NCBI RefSeq assembly: GCF_000213255.1
Contig: NC_015520.1
Span: 1,012,001-1,076,000, forward strand
Source: Mahella australiensis 50-1 BON
GTDB lineage: Bacteria; Bacillota; Clostridia; Mahellales; Mahellaceae
Direction of reading: 5' to 3'
Length of the DNA: 64,000 nucleotides
The notes under the pieces were generated by a model. It was not told the DNA's origin, did not search any database, and saw only the letters and a program-made list of their open reading frames with translations. The translations under genes and the position numbers were made by a program. Below, piece after piece: positions 8,560-18,191 of this stretch (position 1 is its first letter; each line of letters opens with the position of its first letter).

Positions 8560-9057
8560 ATGGCATTAAGAGAGATACGAAAGTTTAAGGATCCGATACT
8601 GCGTAAAAAAGCGCGGCCGGTCGTAAAAATAGATAAGAGGCTGTTGACGCTGTTGGATGATATGGTCGAGACCATGAAAAAAGCTGAGGGCGTAGGCCTG
8701 GCTGCCCCACAAGTGGGCATATTAAAGCGCGTTGTGGTTATAGCCGATATGGATGAGGATAAGATAATCGAGCTTATAAATCCTGAGATCATCGCGCAAT
8801 CAGGCGAACAGGTGGGTCCTGAAGGATGTCTCAGCTTCCCCGGTATGAGCGGTACCGTAAAAAGGCCGGAGCAGGTTACTGTGCGTGCAATGGACAGAAA
8901 AGGTGAGATCCGTGAAGTAACGGGTACGGGAATTATAGCCAGGGCATTTTGCCACGAGATAGACCATTTGGATGGCATAGTCTTTCTGGATAAAGTTATA
9001 CCTGAGCCGGAATCTGATCAGGAATCGGATGAACAGCAGGAGGAAACGGCGCTGTGA
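8560..9057 (+). CDS. def: Peptide deformylase
   Basis: 165 residues. Removes the formyl group from N-terminal formyl-Met. All three family motifs are present: GVGLAAPQVG, EGCLSFPG and HEIDHLDG (HExxH metal site). The ATG at 8560 is chosen because AGGAGGTG at 8543-8550 stands the proper distance away; an in-frame GTG at 8548 lies inside that Shine-Dalgarno sequence and cannot be the start. The C-terminal tail is acidic (PESDQESDEQQEE). It is followed by fmt, its functional counterpart, with a 4-base overlap. Confidence 0.95.
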   Translation: MALREIRKFKDPILRKKARPVVKIDKRLLTLLDDMVETMKKAEGVGLAAPQVGILKRVVVIADMDEDKIIELINPEIIAQSGEQVGPEGCLSFPGMSGTVKRPEQVTVRAMDRKGEIREVTGTGIIARAFCHEIDHLDGIVFLDKVIPEPESDQESDEQQEETAL

Positions 9058-9986
9058 AGATAGTATTTATGGGTACGCCTGAGTTTGCGGTAGCGTCGTT
9101 GGAGGCTATCCTGGAACAAGGGCATGAAGTGGTATGCGTTGTGACGCAACCTGATAAACCAAAAGGGAGGGGAGGTCGTTTGGCCTCCCCTCCCGTCAAA
9201 GAGGTGGCTGTGCAACGGGGCATACAAGTTTATCAACCGCCGCGTATCAGAGAAACGAATTTTGTAGAACGGTTGAGGAACATCAAACCAGATATTATCG
9301 TTGTTACGGCCTTTGGTCAAATACTGCCTAAATCAGTGCTGGATATCCCACCTAAAGGCTGCATAAATGTCCATGCATCGCTGCTGCCCAAATACAGAGG
9401 CGCTGCACCGATACAGTTTGCTATAATAAACGGCGAGAGCCAAACCGGCATAACCACAATGTATATGGATGAGGGCATGGATACGGGTGATATGATATTG
9501 CAGCGAGCTATAGATATACACCCCGATGAAACAGCAGGCCAGCTTCATGATAGATTGGCGGTATTGAGCAAAGATGTTCTAAAGGATACACTGGTGCTTA
9601 TAGAGCAAGGCCGAGCACCGCGTATAAAGCAAAACGATAACGAGGCCACCTATTGCAGCAAGCTTACAAAAGAAATGGGCCACATAAACTGGAATGCGGA
9701 TGTTAAAACCGTATATAACCTCATACGAGGCGTTACACCATGGCCTGGGGCATATGCGTTCTATGAAGATACCATGATCAAGATATGGCATGCCCGCATT
9801 GTATCGGATTATAAGGATGCGTTGCCTGGCCAAATAGTTGATATACATCGAGAATATGGTATAATAATAAAGTGCGAAAATGGATGCGTGGCTGTAGATG
9901 AGGTACAGCAACAGAATAAAAAACGCATGAATATTGAAGAATATTTAAGAGGACATAAGATAGAAATAGGAACGATGTTAAGATAG
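9054..9986 (+). CDS. fmt: Methionyl-tRNA formyltransferase
   Basis: 310 residues. Transfers formyl from 10-formyl-THF to initiator Met-tRNA. The catalytic loop NVHASLLPKYRGAAPIQ and the segment GITTMYMDEGMDTGDM are intact; the C-terminal tRNA-binding domain starts at about 205. The start is a GTG overlapping the def stop, with AGGAGG 10 bases upstream. def-fmt-rsmB is a conserved Firmicute order; here yugP is inserted between fmt and rsmB, as is common in Clostridia. Confidence 0.96.
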   Translation: MKIVFMGTPEFAVASLEAILEQGHEVVCVVTQPDKPKGRGGRLASPPVKEVAVQRGIQVYQPPRIRETNFVERLRNIKPDIIVVTAFGQILPKSVLDIPPKGCINVHASLLPKYRGAAPIQFAIINGESQTGITTMYMDEGMDTGDMILQRAIDIHPDETAGQLHDRLAVLSKDVLKDTLVLIEQGRAPRIKQNDNEATYCSKLTKEMGHINWNADVKTVYNLIRGVTPWPGAYAFYEDTMIKIWHARIVSDYKDALPGQIVDIHREYGIIIKCENGCVAVDEVQQQNKKRMNIEEYLRGHKIEIGTMLR

Positions 9987-9997
9987 GGGGAGTTTAT

Positions 9998-10690
9998 ATG
10001 CCATATTTGTATGGATTTGATACAGGGTTTTTGCTATTTTTTATACCGGCTATGATATTGGCGATGTATGCTCAGTTTAAGGTGCAAAATACATTTGCCA
10101 AATATCTTAAGGTACCTAACAGGAAGGGATATACCGGTGTTGAAGTAGCGCGTTATATATTGGATGCCAACGGTTTGAACGATGTGCGCATAGAACGCAT
10201 ACCAGGGGCTTTAACCGATCACTATGATCCATCAAAGCGTGTGTTGCGTTTATCAGAGCCGGTTTATTCTCAGCCGTCTATAGCATCTATAAGCGTTGCC
10301 GCGCATGAGAGCGGTCATGCCGTACAGCATCAGCATGGCTATTTTCCACTTATAGCGCGCAATGCGTTGGTGCCGATAGTGAATTTCAGCGCGCAGTTTA
10401 CATGGATACTCATTATATTAGGCCTTATAATGAGTTCGGGGAGTTTGATAAATGCGGGTATAATATTATTTTCCGCAGCGGTATTGTTCCAGATAATAAC
10501 GCTGCCCGTGGAATTTAATGCCAGCCATAGAGCGTTAGCGATGTTGAGCCAGAGCGGCATTATAAGCGATGATGAGCGGCCAAAGGCTCGAGCGGTACTA
10601 AGTGCAGCCGCTTTGACATATGTAGCTGCAGCCGCGGTATCTATAGCTCAACTATTAAGGCTGCTCCTTATAAGAGGCGACAGAGACTGA
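9998..10690 (+). CDS. yugP: YugP-type membrane zinc metallopeptidase
   Basis: 230 residues with an N-terminal membrane segment (FLLFFIPAMILAMYAQF), the zinc motif VAAHESGHAVQH near residues 99-110 (HExxH), and two further hydrophobic stretches around 130-170 and 200-225. It belongs to the DUF/Peptidase family known as YugP. The substrate is not known. It lies 11 bp after fmt and 6 bp before rsmB, so it is likely cotranscribed. Confidence 0.9.
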   Translation: MPYLYGFDTGFLLFFIPAMILAMYAQFKVQNTFAKYLKVPNRKGYTGVEVARYILDANGLNDVRIERIPGALTDHYDPSKRVLRLSEPVYSQPSIASISVAAHESGHAVQHQHGYFPLIARNALVPIVNFSAQFTWILIILGLIMSSGSLINAGIILFSAAVLFQIITLPVEFNASHRALAMLSQSGIISDDERPKARAVLSAAALTYVAAAAVSIAQLLRLLLIRGDRD

Positions 10691-10696
10691 TATTGC

Positions 10697-12040
10697 ATGG
10701 TAGATAAAGCAAGAAACGCAGCGCTAAAGCTGTTGCGCGATATAGATATTAAGAAGGCTTATATAAATTTAGAGATTAAACCAGCGCTGAAAGATAATAG
10801 CCTTTCAACGCTGGACAGAGCTTTTATAACCGACATGGTATATGGTGTTACGCGCTACCGCCTGACTCTGGATTGGCTTATAAAGCGCTATTCCAGAGGA
10901 GGTAAAGCATCGCCTTGGATTAGAAATATATTGCGCATGGGCATGTATCAGATACTGTATATGGACAGAGTTCCTGACTTTGCCGCATGCGACAGCAGCG
11001 TGGAATTGGCAAAAAAATACGCTGGCCAAAGAGAAGCCGGATATGTTAACGCCGTATTGAGACGCCTTATACAAGAAAAAGACCATCTTGTTTCTCTTTT
11101 TCCTCAGGATACTGTTTCTAGAATAGCGCTTAAATATTCCTTTCCCGAATGGATGGTACGGTTATGGCTTAATACTATGAGTGAAACGTCGGTGGAGGAG
11201 CTTTGTGCAGCACAAAATATCAGGCCGTCTTTGACTATAAGGGCTAATGAGCTCAAGATATCGCAGGATGACTTGATAAAGCTGCTGGAACAGCGTAGTA
11301 TAATGTATAGCTGCGGGGTATACCTGCCCGAAGCGCTTAATATAGAACAAAATGTCGACGTAGAAAGCCTGCCGGGTTATGACGACGGGCTTTTTGCTGT
11401 TCAGGATGAGGCGTCTATGATGGTAGCTCATGTGGTGGATCCAAGACCAGGGCAAATCATAATCGATGCCTGCAGCGCGCCTGGCGGTAAAGCTGTCCAT
11501 ATGGCGCAATTTATGAAAGACCAAGGACGCATACTGTCAGTCGACGTGTATCCTCATAGGATAGAGCTTATAAAGGCACAGTGCGCTAGGCTTGGTGTAA
11601 ATTGTGTAGAACCTGTATGCTATGACAGCACCATATATAATGAGGATTGGTATGGCGTGGCCGATGCGGTGCTGATAGATGCTCCATGCTCAGCATTGGG
11701 CATTATACGGCATAAGCCGGACATAAAATGGAGAAGGATTGAAAAAGATATAGGAGAGCTTTTGCAAATACAAAGGCAAATATTGGATACATGTAGCCTT
11801 TATGTTAAGCCACGAGGCGCGCTCATATACAGCACATGTACCATAAATCCCGATGAAAATCAAAATATGGTAAACAGCTTTTTGAACGATCACAGCGACT
11901 TTATATTGGATGACGTCTATCAAAAATTGCCACATGCGTTGAGCGCTTCTCGTGATAGCAGGGATAAATGGGTGCAATTTTATCCGAATGAGGATAAAAT
12001 AGATGGCTTTTTCGTGGCCAGAATGCTTAAAGTGAGGTAA
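10697..12040 (+). CDS. rsmB: 16S rRNA m5C967 methyltransferase RsmB (Sun)
   Basis: 447 residues. A NusB-like RNA-binding domain (about 1-140) precedes a SAM methyltransferase domain. Motif I DACSAPGGKAVHMA, motif IV DAPCSALGIIRHKPDIKWRR and motif VI STCTINPDENQNMV carry the two conserved cysteines of the m5C mechanism. It lies 4 bp before rlmN, so two rRNA modification enzymes are made together. Confidence 0.94.
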   Translation: MVDKARNAALKLLRDIDIKKAYINLEIKPALKDNSLSTLDRAFITDMVYGVTRYRLTLDWLIKRYSRGGKASPWIRNILRMGMYQILYMDRVPDFAACDSSVELAKKYAGQREAGYVNAVLRRLIQEKDHLVSLFPQDTVSRIALKYSFPEWMVRLWLNTMSETSVEELCAAQNIRPSLTIRANELKISQDDLIKLLEQRSIMYSCGVYLPEALNIEQNVDVESLPGYDDGLFAVQDEASMMVAHVVDPRPGQIIIDACSAPGGKAVHMAQFMKDQGRILSVDVYPHRIELIKAQCARLGVNCVEPVCYDSTIYNEDWYGVADAVLIDAPCSALGIIRHKPDIKWRRIEKDIGELLQIQRQILDTCSLYVKPRGALIYSTCTINPDENQNMVNSFLNDHSDFILDDVYQKLPHALSASRDSRDKWVQFYPNEDKIDGFFVARMLKVR

Positions 12041-12044
12041 AGGT

Positions 12045-13079
12045 ATGGAGCAACCAATAGCTCTTAAGGACATGAGCATGGATGACATGAGTAAGCTGGT
12101 TCAACAGCTCGGACAGCCGGCATACCGCGCCCAGCAAATATTTAGCTGGGTTTATAAAGGTGTGGATGACATAGATGAGATGAGCGATTTGCCAGCGGAT
12201 TTCCGCAAGAGGCTGAAGGAACGTTGCTATACCGACTCATGCCGCATATATAAGCGCCAGCAGTCTGAGGATGGCAGCGCTATAAAATATTTGTTTTTAT
12301 TAAAAGATGGTAATATAATAGAAAGCGTATTGATGCTATATGAGTACGGCAACAGTGTATGCGTGTCCAGCCAGGTAGGCTGTCGCATGGGATGCGCATT
12401 TTGTGCCTCTACTATAAAAGGTATAAAAAGGAACCTTACCAAAGGTGAGATGGTTGATCAGATACTGCGTATACAGCAGGATGTCGGCCGGAAGATTTCG
12501 CATGTGGTGCTAATGGGCAGCGGCGAGCCATTGGATAACTATGAGCAAAGCATAGCTTTTATGCGTTTGCTGCACGAGCCTAAAGGGCTTAATATAAGCT
12601 ATAGGAATATGACGTTGTCCACGTGCGGCTTGGTGCCGCGCATATATGACCTGGCAAAAGAAGGTATGCCTATTACGTTAGCGGTATCATTGCATGCTCC
12701 TAACGACGATATACGCAGGCAGCTTATACCTATGTCCAAGGTTTATTCGATAGATGATATAATAAAAGCTTGCAATTATTATATTGAAAAAACCGGCAGG
12801 AGGGTTACGTTTGAGTATATAATGCTTAAAGATATAAATGACAGAGTGGAGCATGCGTACATGCTGGCCGATGTACTTAAGGGCATGATATGCCATGTCA
12901 ATCTTATACCGTTTAACAATGTGGAAGGCTGTGAATTTCAACCGTCTTCACAGAAGCAAATAGAACATTTTTATGGTATACTGAATAAAAAAGGTATACC
13001 TGTGAGCATACGAAGGCGTTTGGGTACCGATATAGATGCGGCATGCGGACAATTGCGCCGCCGCTTTGTCGATGAGTGA
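12045..13079 (+). CDS. rlmN: Dual-specificity rRNA/tRNA methyltransferase RlmN
   Basis: 344 residues. A radical SAM enzyme that methylates C2 of A2503 in 23S rRNA (and A37 in some tRNAs). The iron-sulfur cysteines are C113, C117 and C120 (CRMGCAFC). Mechanistic cysteines C106 (VCVSSQ) and C334 (AACGQL) are both present with the spacing seen in E. coli. N-terminal HhH-like domain at about 1-75. GAGGTAAAGG precedes the ATG. Confidence 0.96.
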   Translation: MEQPIALKDMSMDDMSKLVQQLGQPAYRAQQIFSWVYKGVDDIDEMSDLPADFRKRLKERCYTDSCRIYKRQQSEDGSAIKYLFLLKDGNIIESVLMLYEYGNSVCVSSQVGCRMGCAFCASTIKGIKRNLTKGEMVDQILRIQQDVGRKISHVVLMGSGEPLDNYEQSIAFMRLLHEPKGLNISYRNMTLSTCGLVPRIYDLAKEGMPITLAVSLHAPNDDIRRQLIPMSKVYSIDDIIKACNYYIEKTGRRVTFEYIMLKDINDRVEHAYMLADVLKGMICHVNLIPFNNVEGCEFQPSSQKQIEHFYGILNKKGIPVSIRRRLGTDIDAACGQLRRRFVDE

Positions 13080-13091
13080 TGGAGGAATGAT

Positions 13092-13850
13092 ATGGGGATT
13101 GCAGCTTTAAGCGATAGGGGCAAGATGCGCAGCCATAATGAAGATTATTATTTCATACCCGATGGCAAAAGGTTATGCGATAATGTGTTATTGGTCGCTG
13201 ACGGTATGGGCGGGCACAATGCGGGCGACGTGGCGAGTTATATAGCTGTTAATGCTATGGTGGACTATATAAAACAGCATAAAACGGATCGTGTTCATCT
13301 AGCTGATTTAATGGCGAATGCCATGCAATACGCTAACAGACGGCTGGTCGAATTATCTGAGCAGTATGAGCAATACGAGGGCATGGGCACCACAATGACG
13401 GCAGCATGGATAACCGATAAAAGGATCTATATAACGCATATCGGCGACAGCAGGGCTTATTTGATAAATGAAAGCTGTATCAGGCAGCTTACTGAAGATC
13501 ATTCACTGGTACAAGAGATGGTCAATCAGGGAACTATTACCAAAGACCAGGCGGTTAATCATCCGCAGCGCAATGTGATAACCAGGGCGTTGGGCAGCGA
13601 GGATGATATAGAAATAGACCGCGTGGAAATTCCCTATAATGCCGGAGACATATTATTGCTGTGCACTGATGGTCTCACATGTCAATTGAGCGATCAGGAG
13701 ATATGGGAGATATGCGCTGCTGATAATGAATTGAGCTGTAAGGCCGATGCTATGGTTAGGCTTGCTAATGATAGAGGAGGTTTAGACAATATTACCGTTA
13801 TCCTCTTTCAACAATCTGGAATAGGAGAAAAAGAGGGATGGATGCATTAA
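13092..13850 (+). CDS. prpC: PP2C-type protein phosphatase
   Basis: 252 residues. Mn-dependent Ser/Thr phosphatase of the PrpC/Stp family. Metal-binding motifs DYYF, DGMGGHNAGDVAS, THIGDSRAYLI, LLCTDGLT and GGLDNITVIL appear in the expected order. It dephosphorylates targets of the partner kinase PrkC, whose gene overlaps it by 13 bases. The pair is conserved in Firmicutes between rlmN and rsgA. Confidence 0.95.
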   Translation: MGIAALSDRGKMRSHNEDYYFIPDGKRLCDNVLLVADGMGGHNAGDVASYIAVNAMVDYIKQHKTDRVHLADLMANAMQYANRRLVELSEQYEQYEGMGTTMTAAWITDKRIYITHIGDSRAYLINESCIRQLTEDHSLVQEMVNQGTITKDQAVNHPQRNVITRALGSEDDIEIDRVEIPYNAGDILLLCTDGLTCQLSDQEIWEICAADNELSCKADAMVRLANDRGGLDNITVILFQQSGIGEKEGWMH

Positions 13851-15778
13851 TCGGTAAAATATTGGGTGGGCGCTATGAAATAGTGGAGAAGATAGGCGAA
13901 GGTGGCATGGCGGTGGTGTATAGAGCACACTGTCATCTGCTTAGCCGCGATGTGGCGGTGAAAATCCTAAGGCCGGAGTATGCCAACAATGAGGAATTCA
14001 TAAGGCGTTTTAGAAAAGAGGCACAGGCTGCTGCTTCGCTTTCTCATCATAATATAGTCAATATATACGATATAGGCAATGATAATAACCTAAGATATAT
14101 AGTTATGGAATATATAGACGGCCCTACACTTAAGGATATTATAAAACGAGACGCTCCTTTAGCATATGAGAGGGCTGTAAACATAGCCATACAGATATGC
14201 GCGGCATTGGATCATGCCCATAAGCACGGGATAATACACAGGGATATAAAACCTCAGAATATAATGCTTACCGCTGATGGTGTGGTCAAGGTAGCCGATT
14301 TCGGCATCGCTAAAGCCGTGGCTGATGTTTCTACTACCTTGTACGACACCGATACCATGGGATCGGTGCATTATCTATCGCCGGAGCAGGCTCGTGGCGG
14401 GTATGTCGATGCCAAGTCGGATATATATTCGCTGGGTGTGGTACTCTATGAGATGGTGACGGGCCAGGTGCCGTTCACAGGTGATACCGCTGTAGCGGTA
14501 GCGCTTAAGCATTTACATGATGATATAAGATCGGTTAGAGAGCTTAATCCAGATGTACCGCCGGCGTTGGATCAAGTTATAACAAAAGCTTTGCAAAAGG
14601 ACAGGGATCAACGCTACGACAGTGCTATGGAGATGATGGTGGATTTGCGGCGTGTACTGCGCGAGCCATATGGTACCTTCGTTAGCATTAGCGACTCCAT
14701 GGTCGATGAACCTACGCGAGTAGTGCCTGCTATACATGAGCGCGATCATGATAAACCACAGCCTTCTGCTGAAGAACGTCCCGCTAAGAAAGTGTGGAAG
14801 GTTGTTATCATAGCGGTTGCTATTATTGCCATTATGGCGGCCGGCGCAGCGACGGCTATGAGGATATATAACGATTATTTTGCCGTACCTGATGTAAATG
14901 TGCCATCTATAGTGCGTCAGGAAGAAAATGCTGCTAGACAGCAATTAGAATCTCTTGGATTAGTTATGAATGTTGTTGATCGCCAGTATAATGATGAAGT
15001 GCCGGAGGGATATATAATTTCACAAGACCCCCAGCCAAATACAACGGTAAAAAAGGGGGCTTCGGTAAATGTTATTGTAAGTCAGGGAACTAAGAATATA
15101 GAGGTGCCATCTATAGTAAACAAAACCGAAACCGAAGCGAAATTAATATTAGAAGAAGCAGGGTTAGAGCCGGGTGAAGTAAGGCATAGCTACAGCGATG
15201 AATACCCTGCCGGGTATGTTATGGACCAGAATCCAAAAGCAGGTATACACGTAACTGGAGACAATATAAAGGTGGATTACGTTGTGAGCGATGGCCCAGA
15301 GACAACCACTATAACGCTGCCGGATTTTGAGGGACAGCTTTTGGATGATGCTCAAAAAGTGCTGGAATCATACGGCCTTAAAATCGGGCGTATCGTCAGG
15401 GAAGACAGCTCATATGACAAAGATGTTATATTAAGGCAAAAGCCGGAACCACAAACTCAAGTGACCGAAGGCAGTACGGTAGACTTCTGGGTGAGCAGTG
15501 GGAAGCCGAAGATATACTCGCCCAAGCAGATAACAATACCTCTGCCTCAGGACTGGCTGGACCCAGAAGACCCGGAAAAGCCTGCTGAACAACTTACTAT
15601 AAAGGTGCTTAAAAAGGAAGGCGATGTAACAGAGGTTGTCTATCAAGGGGTTCATAAGCCTTCCGAAAAGGAAATAAAAATAAATGTGGAGGGTAAGAGC
15701 AAAGCTGTAGTGGAGGTATATATATTCGATCAACTTTATAAAAGCATAGAAATAGATTTTACCAAGGAGGCTTCATGA
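13838..15778 (+). CDS. prkC: PASTA-domain Ser/Thr kinase PrkC
   Basis: 646 residues. Kinase domain 1-270 with ATP lysine K42 (VAVKIL), HRD 135-137 and DFG 155-157. A single membrane segment lies at about 318-340 (VVIIAVAIIAIMAAGAA). Three extracellular PASTA repeats follow (about 350-420, 420-490, 490-560), then a C-terminal region of about 85 residues with a beta-rich tail. The family senses muropeptides or lipid II and controls germination and wall homeostasis. It overlaps prpC and rsgA, so this is one translational block. Confidence 0.96.
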   Translation: MDALIGKILGGRYEIVEKIGEGGMAVVYRAHCHLLSRDVAVKILRPEYANNEEFIRRFRKEAQAAASLSHHNIVNIYDIGNDNNLRYIVMEYIDGPTLKDIIKRDAPLAYERAVNIAIQICAALDHAHKHGIIHRDIKPQNIMLTADGVVKVADFGIAKAVADVSTTLYDTDTMGSVHYLSPEQARGGYVDAKSDIYSLGVVLYEMVTGQVPFTGDTAVAVALKHLHDDIRSVRELNPDVPPALDQVITKALQKDRDQRYDSAMEMMVDLRRVLREPYGTFVSISDSMVDEPTRVVPAIHERDHDKPQPSAEERPAKKVWKVVIIAVAIIAIMAAGAATAMRIYNDYFAVPDVNVPSIVRQEENAARQQLESLGLVMNVVDRQYNDEVPEGYIISQDPQPNTTVKKGASVNVIVSQGTKNIEVPSIVNKTETEAKLILEEAGLEPGEVRHSYSDEYPAGYVMDQNPKAGIHVTGDNIKVDYVVSDGPETTTITLPDFEGQLLDDAQKVLESYGLKIGRIVREDSSYDKDVILRQKPEPQTQVTEGSTVDFWVSSGKPKIYSPKQITIPLPQDWLDPEDPEKPAEQLTIKVLKKEGDVTEVVYQGVHKPSEKEIKINVEGKSKAVVEVYIFDQLYKSIEIDFTKEAS

Positions 15779-16659
15779 TCCTAGAAGGTATTATAATCAA
15801 GGGTGTGGGCGGTTTATATAAAGTAGCAGCGACTGGTAATATATACGACTGTAAAGCGCGAGGCAAGTTTAGGAAACTCCATATAATACCTATGGTAGGG
15901 GATAGAGTGCGTATAAGAGTTTTGGATGATGGTACAGGGATAATAGATGAAATAATGCCGAGACGCAATGCACTGACCAGGCCTCCGGTGGCCAATGTCG
16001 ATCAGATGATCGCGGTGATAGCTGTTGCGCAACCGGAGCCAAATCTATTGCAATTGGATAAGCTTATATTGGCTGCCGAAAAACAGCAATTGGATATTGT
16101 AATATGTATAAATAAAATAGATTTAGATGATGGGATGGTTCAATGTAAGGCTATCAGTAAGGCCTATGAGATGGCGGGCTATAACGTTGTTTATACCAGC
16201 GTAGCCGAACCCTTGTGTGGCATAGAGGATGTGAAACGCTTTTTGCGTGGCAGGATAACGGTTATAGCAGGTCAATCGGGTGTAGGTAAATCAAGCATTA
16301 TAAATGCTATATGCGGTCAAAATCGTATGGCAGTAGGAGAAATAAGCGCTAAAGCTGGATTGGGCAAACATACTACGCGGCATGTTGAGCTGCTAGCCGT
16401 GGACGGCGGTATGATAGCCGATACGCCAGGATTTAGCGCATTCGAACTTCGATTGACAAAGTATGAAGTGGCGGCCTTCTATAGAGAATTTTCATTATAT
16501 GCTGCAGAATGTTATTTCAGCGATTGCCTGCACTTAAAAGAGCCTAATTGCGCTGTGAGACAGGCTGTAGAACAAGGATTGATAGATAGAGGCAGATATG
16601 AACGCTATGTCTATATTCAGGATGAACTAGAGCAAGAGAAAGGATTTGTACGATGGTAA
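15775..16659 (+). CDS. rsgA: Ribosome small-subunit GTPase RsgA
   Basis: 294 residues. A circularly permuted GTPase: G4 NKID at 113-116 precedes the P-loop GQSGVGKS at 166-173, then ADTPGFSAF (G3). The C-terminal zinc site follows the pattern CYFSDCLHLKEPNC. An OB fold occupies 1-65. RsgA releases from the 30S decoding centre late in maturation. It overlaps prkC by ATGA and rpe by 7 bases. Confidence 0.95.
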   Translation: MILEGIIIKGVGGLYKVAATGNIYDCKARGKFRKLHIIPMVGDRVRIRVLDDGTGIIDEIMPRRNALTRPPVANVDQMIAVIAVAQPEPNLLQLDKLILAAEKQQLDIVICINKIDLDDGMVQCKAISKAYEMAGYNVVYTSVAEPLCGIEDVKRFLRGRITVIAGQSGVGKSSIINAICGQNRMAVGEISAKAGLGKHTTRHVELLAVDGGMIADTPGFSAFELRLTKYEVAAFYREFSLYAAECYFSDCLHLKEPNCAVRQAVEQGLIDRGRYERYVYIQDELEQEKGFVRW

Positions 16660-17321
16660 AACTAATTCCATCTATACTTTCGGCGGATTTCTTCGATCTG
16701 GGCCACGCAATTAATGAGTTGCAAAAAGGTGGCGCCGACGGTATACATGTAGACGTAATGGATGGCCATTTTGTGCCTAATATAAGTATGGGCCCTATGA
16801 TGGTGAAGTCGATAAAATCTCATATAAATATGTTCATGGACGTTCACCTCATGATAGATAACCCCGATGAATATATAGATGCATTTTCTAAAGCAGGGGC
16901 CGACTCCATAACGGTACATGCGGAGGTGCTGCGCCATCCGCTCAGAACCATAGATATTATAAAAAGAAACGGTTTAAAAGCAGCTATAGCATTGAATCCA
17001 GCCACCCCATTGTCGGTGCTGGACTATATTATGGATGCAGCGGACATGATATTATTGATGACAGTTAATCCAGGTTTTGGAGGCCAGCAATTTATACCAT
17101 CCATGTTGGATAAAATAGCTGATTTAAAGAGAATAAAGGATAATCGTGGATTTAACTTCGATATACAGATAGACGGCGGCATAACGATGGATAATGTGCA
17201 TGCTGTGATGGCTGCCGGAGCCAATGTTATAGTTACTGGGTCGGCTATATTAAATCAACCTGATATAGCCGAAGCTGCTGCTGACTTCAAATATAACATG
17301 CTGCGCGGTGCTATGGCATGA
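16653..17321 (+). CDS. rpe: Ribulose-phosphate 3-epimerase
   Basis: 222 residues, a TIM barrel. Metal and catalytic residues are visible in SILSADFFDLG, HVDVMDGHFVPNISMG, DVHLMIDNP, MTVNPGFGGQ and IDGGI. It interconverts ribulose-5-P and xylulose-5-P in the pentose phosphate pathway. It overlaps rsgA and thiN, matching the rsgA-rpe-thiN-spoVM order of B. subtilis. Confidence 0.96.
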   Translation: MVKLIPSILSADFFDLGHAINELQKGGADGIHVDVMDGHFVPNISMGPMMVKSIKSHINMFMDVHLMIDNPDEYIDAFSKAGADSITVHAEVLRHPLRTIDIIKRNGLKAAIALNPATPLSVLDYIMDAADMILLMTVNPGFGGQQFIPSMLDKIADLKRIKDNRGFNFDIQIDGGITMDNVHAVMAAGANVIVTGSAILNQPDIAEAAADFKYNMLRGAMA

Positions 17322-17947
17322 AAGGCATTGTTATATGCAATGGGATAGTAGAAGATTATAATACTATAAAATGTGTCGGTGCGGATCTCATAGTATGTGC
17401 GGATGGTGGCGCCGATCATGCCTATAAGGCAGGAGTCGTGCCTCACTGCATAATAGGCGATCTGGATTCGATAAGCGACGAGGCAAGGACTTGTTTTGAA
17501 TCAAAAGGAGTGGAGTTTTCAAAACACCCCAGAGATAAAGATGAAACCGATACCCATTTGGCCATAAACTATTGCATTGCACATGGGTGCGACGATATAA
17601 CACTTTATGCTGCGTTGGGCGGGCGGTTTGATCATGCCTTTGCAAACGTTTCACTGCTTGCCATGCTTAAACAGAGAGGCATATCGTCTTGTATAGTAGA
17701 TGGAGACAGCGTTTTATACGTGAGCGACGATGTATTGAAAATAAGCGGTAAGCAGGGCGATTTGCTTTCTTTGCTCCCTCTAGGCGACGGGGTTACCATT
17801 TTATTTACCGATGGACTTTATTATGCCATAAAGGATAGAAAATTTCCTTTCGGGTATCCATTCGGTGTGAGCAATGTTTTTACTGATTCAAAGGCATCGG
17901 TCAGGCTGAGCGGGGGCTGGTTGCTGGCCGTGCATACGGTGTTATAA
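17318..17947 (+). CDS. thiN: Thiamine pyrophosphokinase
   Basis: 209 residues. Converts thiamine to thiamine diphosphate. Motifs CADGGADHAYKAG, GDLDSI, HPRDKDETDTHLAI and LGGRFDHAF are all present, and the C-terminal thiamine-binding part contains DSKASVRLSGG. The ATG overlaps the rpe stop. No TPP riboswitch is seen, consistent with its place deep inside a housekeeping operon. Confidence 0.93.
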   Translation: MKGIVICNGIVEDYNTIKCVGADLIVCADGGADHAYKAGVVPHCIIGDLDSISDEARTCFESKGVEFSKHPRDKDETDTHLAINYCIAHGCDDITLYAALGGRFDHAFANVSLLAMLKQRGISSCIVDGDSVLYVSDDVLKISGKQGDLLSLLPLGDGVTILFTDGLYYAIKDRKFPFGYPFGVSNVFTDSKASVRLSGGWLLAVHTVL

Positions 17948-18015
17948 AATTGTGTCACTTTTCGGTAAGCTGCATAATATGAAATATGGAAAATTTTTTG
18001 AGAGGAGAGTTATCG

Positions 18016-18174
18016 GTGAGATGGAACTCTCTTAACACAAAACGTGTCATCGGTATAGCATTGATGGTTGGAGGCATTGTTATAATAGGCATCATAGTGC
18101 CGACAGAAGTATGGTTGTTCATATTAGGCGGTTTACTTATATGGTATGGTTATGTTACAGCTAAATCCATATAG
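18016..18174 (+). CDS. Small two-helix membrane protein
   Basis: 52 residues: a short basic head (WNSLNTKR), then two hydrophobic segments VIGIALMVGGIVIIGIIVP and VWLFILGGLLIWYGYV. The GTG at 18016 is chosen because AGGAG at 18003-18007 lies 8 bases upstream; an upstream in-frame ATG at 17986 has no ribosome binding site. It sits between thiN and spoVM, where B. subtilis has no such gene. Family unknown; a membrane-associated accessory of sporulation or the envelope is only a guess from position. Confidence 0.65.
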   Translation: MRWNSLNTKRVIGIALMVGGIVIIGIIVPTEVWLFILGGLLIWYGYVTAKSI

Positions 18175-18191
18175 CGGAGGTGTAGGCTGTT

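Noticed and set aside
17948-18000. Mother-cell sigma factor promoter before the small membrane gene and spoVM (GCATAATATG)
   Set aside because: The -10-like part is partial and no -35 at proper spacing was found.
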